Shown here piece by piece: positions 59,125-64,000 of a DNA stretch of 64,000 nucleotides. The DNA is from Neostapfia colusana (Eukaryota; Streptophyta; Magnoliopsida; Poales; Poaceae). The position numbers and the translations under genes were made by a program. The stretch lies in NCBI GenBank assembly GCA_030760725.1, contig JASWHV010000003.1:61771264-61835263 (forward strand). The letters run 5' to 3'. The number at the start of each line of letters is the position of its first letter. The stretch's first letter is position 1. Below the pieces are notes generated by a model that saw only the letters and a list, made by a program, of their open reading frames with translations, ran no database searches and had not been told where the DNA came from.

Positions 59125-61501
59125 AACCTTTCACCCAACGGCCCAAACATGAAACCGGTCGCACCGAAACGAGCAGGAGGTTCCCTATACGGAGCATCTC
59201 TCTATGCCCGTTAGCAGATTTCCACCTTGCTGCCCTCAGCCTACACCTATAAATCAGTGTGTTATGCCTCGACGTCCGGAGGTATAGGTTACATCGGTTT
59301 ATCGGGGCCCATATATCCGATATGCCTTCGGTACGTTCAATACTTGTTCAGCAGGGCCGCACACGGATCGGTCCTCAATCGACAAAGACAGGGCTGTGCA
59401 CACAAGACTTCCTCTTGCTGCGCCCTAGCCCCTGCCTAGTCTCATTTTCATTACTAAAGTGATCTCACATCACTCGAACCAATCCCGTGTCTCCCAAGCC
59501 TAACTCGCGAGTAGATTCCAACTACTCGACTTGTACCGAAGTTCTATGAATCATTAAGCATAGCCTGTCTACTCGAGGCCTTAGACACTACCCTCACTCT
59601 TATAGGAAAATTCTGGTTATGCACTTGGGTTACATCCACCCTACACCTAATGCACATCCATAAACCTCATACCAAGTATATAACAAAGCAAAACTTTGTA
59701 AAATGGTTTAATGTAAACCAGGGCTAGCCCTCCCCTTTGGTTCTAAAATTTTTATGGTGGATTGGTAGGGTCCTAACCAGAGTCTTGACCAAATTTCATT
59801 TGAAACAAAGTTCATTTGAGCTTTGTACAAATAAAAGCCTATTTGGTCATTAGTAGAGCCTCTAAGGAATTCCAGGGATTTTCATGGTTCCAACCATTAC
59901 TTTGTGGAAACTAGAATTTGATATGGTTCTAATGGAATTGGTTTCATGTCATTTGAAGAATTCTAGATGAAGTTATGCCCTAAACAAGAATTGAGAAAAT
60001 CTGAAAAATGTTTCTGTACATTTTTCTATTTTCTCAGTGCAGTTCACTTAATCACACCATTAGGTTGACTAAATGAACTTTGATGGGTCCGAAAATTTTA
60101 CTGTGACTCAAGGATTTTCCAATGAACCTCCCAGCCAAATTTCAGAATTTTTCATAAAGTAATTCTCCAGATAAAATTCCCAACAGTTTAAAATTTAGGG
60201 AATTAATTCTGGAAAACTATTAAGTTTCATGAGCTGAAACTTGTGTTTCTGTAAAGTACTCAAAAAGCGTAGTTCAGCAAAATTTGGTTCACTGAATTTG
60301 GAGCTTCCTAGCAGACGTTAGGTGCATTTGAAGTTTGAACCAAATCTGAAAATTCAAATAAAGTTTAAACCGGCTGGTGGGGTCCCCGGGCTACGTGTCA
60401 GCACCTTAACCAAACCACACGGGGGTCCGCAGAGTCTCCCGTGCAGTCGCACGAGATCCCGGTGCCACAGCAGATCCGGCGCTGTTTAAACAGAGGCTGA
60501 CACATGGGGCCCGCGGGGCTTCGTCTACCTCGCGCTCCCGCGGCTCCCTGCCGCCCCCTTCACCGGAGAGCTCGCCGCCGGGCATTCTGCTGCCCGACCT
60601 TCGATGAGACTTGCTGCCTGTGCATATTTCTGCCTGGGAAACACGGTGGTGCACTCCCCGGAGCTCGGCGACGGCCGGAATAGTGCTCTCGACGGTGACA
60701 GTGGCCGGGAGCTCCTCGGCGACATTGAACTCGGTGTCCTCTGCACCTTTTTTGACACGGTTTGCTCGGAGAGCTCCGCTGAGACTTGCTGATCACAGAT
60801 ATGAGCACTGATCCTCGTGAAAACGGCCGCAACTATGACCTCACCGTCGACCTAGGGCTAAAACGGCCGTGGCCGGGAAATTTCAAAGAACAGCAACCCT
60901 AGTCCATGGTTTTCGCTGGTTTTTGATCCTAGGTGGTCGTGGACAAGTGCACACCGTTTGTGTAGCTCGAAATCCTCAGTAGTGAACTACCCATTACGAA
61001 TTTCCGAGTTTTGAATGATTCGGTCCTTGGAACCCCGAATGACTAACCGGACAAATTCTACCCGGGCGAAGCACGAGAGCAGGGGCGGTCGGCACGAGCG
61101 TATCAAGCACCTTGGAGCAGACCCTTTTCGTGTAGCTCGTCAGGCGTGAAACGGCTTCTTGCTCTCGGACACCGGAGAGCAGAGGAGGTCGGCGCTGGCG
61201 TGAGTTCGGCTTTCGGACACGGTGGAGAAGAGAGTGAAGATTCACGTGGCACAGCGTACTGATCACGTGCTGCACTCAGTGTTTCCCTCGAGCAGGAGGT
61301 GGCGATGGCAAGTCGGTCGGGCGCCGACGTTGGGGCTGGCTGGCGCGTGCAGCTTCGGCCGAGCGACAAAGATCAACCCTTATTTTTACCCTTATTGAAT
61401 CATAGAAAACTTCAGTGTGAAGGCTACTGACAAGTGGGTCCCTCCCCTCTAATTCTCTTCTAATTTTTCATCTCTGTTTTCGCTGGAAATATCCCAGCTA
61501 C
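59125..61501 (-). mobile_element. Right (5') LTR of element C, part 2
   Basis: It begins with the second AACCT (59125-59129) and continues the A/C-family LTR. It contains the empty sites of D (CTCGC, 60571-60575) and of the G unit (ATATC, 61489-61493). It is interrupted by element E after GCTAC (61497-61501). The remainder of this LTR (expected to begin GCTACTCCCAATTG) lies beyond the window. Confidence 0.9.
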
Positions 61502-64000
61502 TGTAAAAGTCCCGAAACTTGTGAATAGAAAACTTGAGCTATGAATAAAGTGGAGTTTATATACAAGAAAGGGGACTTAAAAAAAACTTTTGTGTTACTC
61601 ATGAAAGTGTTGGCATGTGCAATAAAACATTGAATTCAGTTTGAATTAAGAGGTGCACCTCAAAAAGGAAGGAGGGCATGTTCAAAAGAGAAAATTCAAA
61701 CTGTTGTTTGAAAAAGTATATTTGCAATAGCCAACTCAAAGATCAGAGGACATATTTGAATTCCTCAGATCCAAATTATGAGGGAGCCAAGTTTTGAGCA
61801 AATTTGGAGAGACTTTGATATGAATATCAAAGGAACTTGTAAATTGATTCCAAATTTGAATTTAAACTTGAAACTGTGGCACAAATTGTCGAATGGCAAA
61901 TTGGCTTTTGAATTTGGACCCCTCACAGCTGAATTTGCAAGGTGTCAAAAGTTGGAGATCTTTTGGTGCTGAGGGGAGCTGTGGGCCCCAGTTGTCATTG
62001 AGAGGGGAGAGCAAACTTACTGCCTAAGTTTTACTCTCAGTCAGACACGAACGCAGCTCACCTCACCGGGCGACACCGCGGTTACACCGAAGAAACCGCC
62101 TCACCCCCGCCCTCGCGCGCTGGCGACCAGCTTACCCCCCTGCCTCGGCGTGATCCCTTCTCTCTGAACCGAGCCAACGCTATTTCTCTTCTTCTCCTCG
62201 CGCTCGGTAAACGTCGAGCTCGCCGCCGCCTCGGTTCTGACCGGGGATGCATATTAACCCCGCGCACAGCCTCCCTCCGAGCTACTGAGCAACACAACGC
62301 GCCCACTCTTCTTCTCCCCGCCACAGAAGCCACCGAGATTGGTCCTCTCTGCCGCCAGGGCGCCGTGTTCGCGCGGCAGCCGAAAGGGAACCGAGGAGAG
62401 AGCTTCCGTGGACAGCTGAGTCTAGCGCCTGTCATGACCAAGTGCTGGCGTCCCCGGACGTGCTGTGGCCCCATGCTGCTCACCTCCAAACCTCAAGCAA
62501 ATCCGTGAACCACCGAGCGAGAATTCGGGAAAACTTCGCCGGCGGCCCCAGACCGATGATCCGGTATGAAAACCCGAAATTCTTATTTGTTGTTCGTTCT
62601 TAGCTCATCAAATCATGCACAAATAAACTAGACTGGCTAGCGACCCGATCCCTTCCACAACCCTAGCTAGAAACCCCGTGGTTACAGCTAATTTCGAGCT
62701 TTTCGAGTGGCGAACATGGCGGGAACCGCCAGGCGCACGGTGAGACCCCATCTCGAGCCGTTACCGATCCAGTTTGAGCCAAAGCCGAGCACCCCCATGA
62801 CTCCCTGAGGCTTTAGAGCAAATTCTCCGACCCTTTGGCGGGCTAGTATGCTCGGACCACGGCGCCGAAGCTTCACCGAAGGGTGCGCACGCCGCCGACC
62901 TAGTTCCGAGCGCCTATAGCTTGTGCTGACCCCGTAGATGAGTTGCTCGCCCCTGAAAACCCCCAGGCGGCGAGTACCAAGCCGGGAGACGGCCGGGAAG
63001 CCGACTCCGGCGAGCCCCGACGAATTTCCGGTGAGGGGGCGACGCGGGAAAAAGGAAACGGCCTGGGGAAGAAGGCGACCGGCGGGTCCCACGTGTCAGT
63101 GGCGGAAAAATCAAATCCCCGATCAGCTGTGGCCCCGGGATCCTTTGCGACAGCGCGGGAAGTAGTCTGTGGCCCCGTGTGGCTTAGCTCCGGCAGCCGA
63201 CACGTGTAGGGTGGACCCACCGTCAGAGTTTGAATATTTCCCAAATTAATTTGAATTCCATATTTAGTTCAAACTTTAGAACCTCATAACTTTTGCTATA
63301 AAGCTCCAAATTCTATCCAAAGATGCAACCCAATTTGCATGAAAACCAATAGAAAATTCTGGAGAATTCTTTAAACTTTTCAGCAAAAGAATTTTAGAGG
63401 GAGTTTGGTTCATCCAAAATTCCCTAAATCTTGCCAGGATATTCTTTAGGATATTAGGAGACTCCTGTAAAAGTTTCAGCTCATTTGGAGTTGATTTAGT
63501 TAGGGTAATTGTAATTCCAAGTTTCTGTATTCAAATGAATACAGAAACATTTTCAGAGAATTTCCAAAACTTGGAAATTCAGTCCTGGGCATTCCTTAGC
63601 TCCAAAAATCCTAGGAAAATTCCGGCATACTCTCTGAACTATGCTTGAAATTGTAGTTCACTTGAATTTGCATGAAAGTGCAAAATTGTTCAGAATTAAT
63701 TCCTTTTCGCCTAAATGCTTAGGGAATTATTCTGGGTGATCTACTTGGTAAAACATTCTGAATTTTGGTCCAGAGGACCTTTTTGTGACAAGGAACTCAC
63801 AAAAAAATTTCCAGCTCCATTGGAGCCCTGGATCAGTAGTGTTGTTCAACCAATTAGGTGCTCACCACCCAAGTGATGGACCTCACTTCTCACTTCATTA
63901 TAATGCTTAGACACACACCCAAACCACCACCCCCAGTGTCATTTTAAATTCTTGAACAGAGTTCCAGTTTTAAACTTGGCTTTAGCATTTGTTAGCAAAA
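61502..64000 (+). mobile_element. Left LTR of element E (truncated by window end)
   Basis: It starts TGTAAAAGTCCCG and is related to the D LTR over its length. It is AT-rich at the start, GC-rich at about 62040-63200, then AT-rich. No internal region is reached. A 28-nt near-perfect palindrome lies at 63521-63548. Confidence 0.85.

Overview
The window is gene-free plant heterochromatin, most likely from a grass with a large genome (inference). It is built almost entirely of nested Ty3/gypsy LTR retrotransposons of the chromovirus (Tekay/Del-like) type. The evidence is LTRs of 3.4-4.3 kb starting TGTAA(A/C)A, primer-binding sites matching initiator tRNA-Met (TGGTATCAGAGC), Gag-Pol polyproteins in the order capsid, CCHC knuckle, DSGATH protease, FIDD reverse transcriptase, RNase H, HHCC/D-D35-E integrase and a C-terminal chromodomain-like segment, and 5-bp target-site duplications. 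I found no host gene, no functional RNA gene and no CRISPR array.

Layout. 1-8148: element G1 (+ strand): truncated left LTR, PBS, an extra ORF before gag (ORF0), and a frameshifted gag-pol. 8149-12723: a second G-family LTR and leader, a Cassandra miniature element carrying a 5S-rRNA-like domain, and a scrap of C-family LTR. This whole block recurs at 18629-23219. 12721-17717: the 3' end of element D (pol tail plus a complete LTR), followed by C-LTR sequence. 17718-30138: the left LTR and decayed gag-pol of element C (- strand). C's right LTR starts at 30139 and is interrupted by element B (30924-59124, + strand, perfect AACCT target duplication). B's own right LTR is interrupted by element A (43902-58196, - strand, CCGGY duplication). 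C's right LTR resumes at 59125 and is interrupted again at 61502 by the LTR of element E, which runs off the window.

Order of events (inference): C is oldest; D, B, E and a G element then entered its LTRs; A entered B and is youngest. A has an unbroken 1509-codon gag-pol and LTRs that look about 98% alike in the part I compared by eye. B, C and G1 are inactivated by stops and frameshifts.

Most notable signals: (1) the N-terminus of ORF0 in G1 matches the histone H3 tail in register from the initiator Met, including the K9-S10 region. (2) The 3' halves of LTRs in families A, B and G carry a conserved exon-like pair with a GC-AG intron of about 1.0-1.1 kb, matched reading phase and a terminal stop codon about 250 bp before the LTR end. 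This suggests an unrecognised spliced gene inside the LTRs. (3) A G-LTR/Cassandra chimera is flanked by a target-site duplication.
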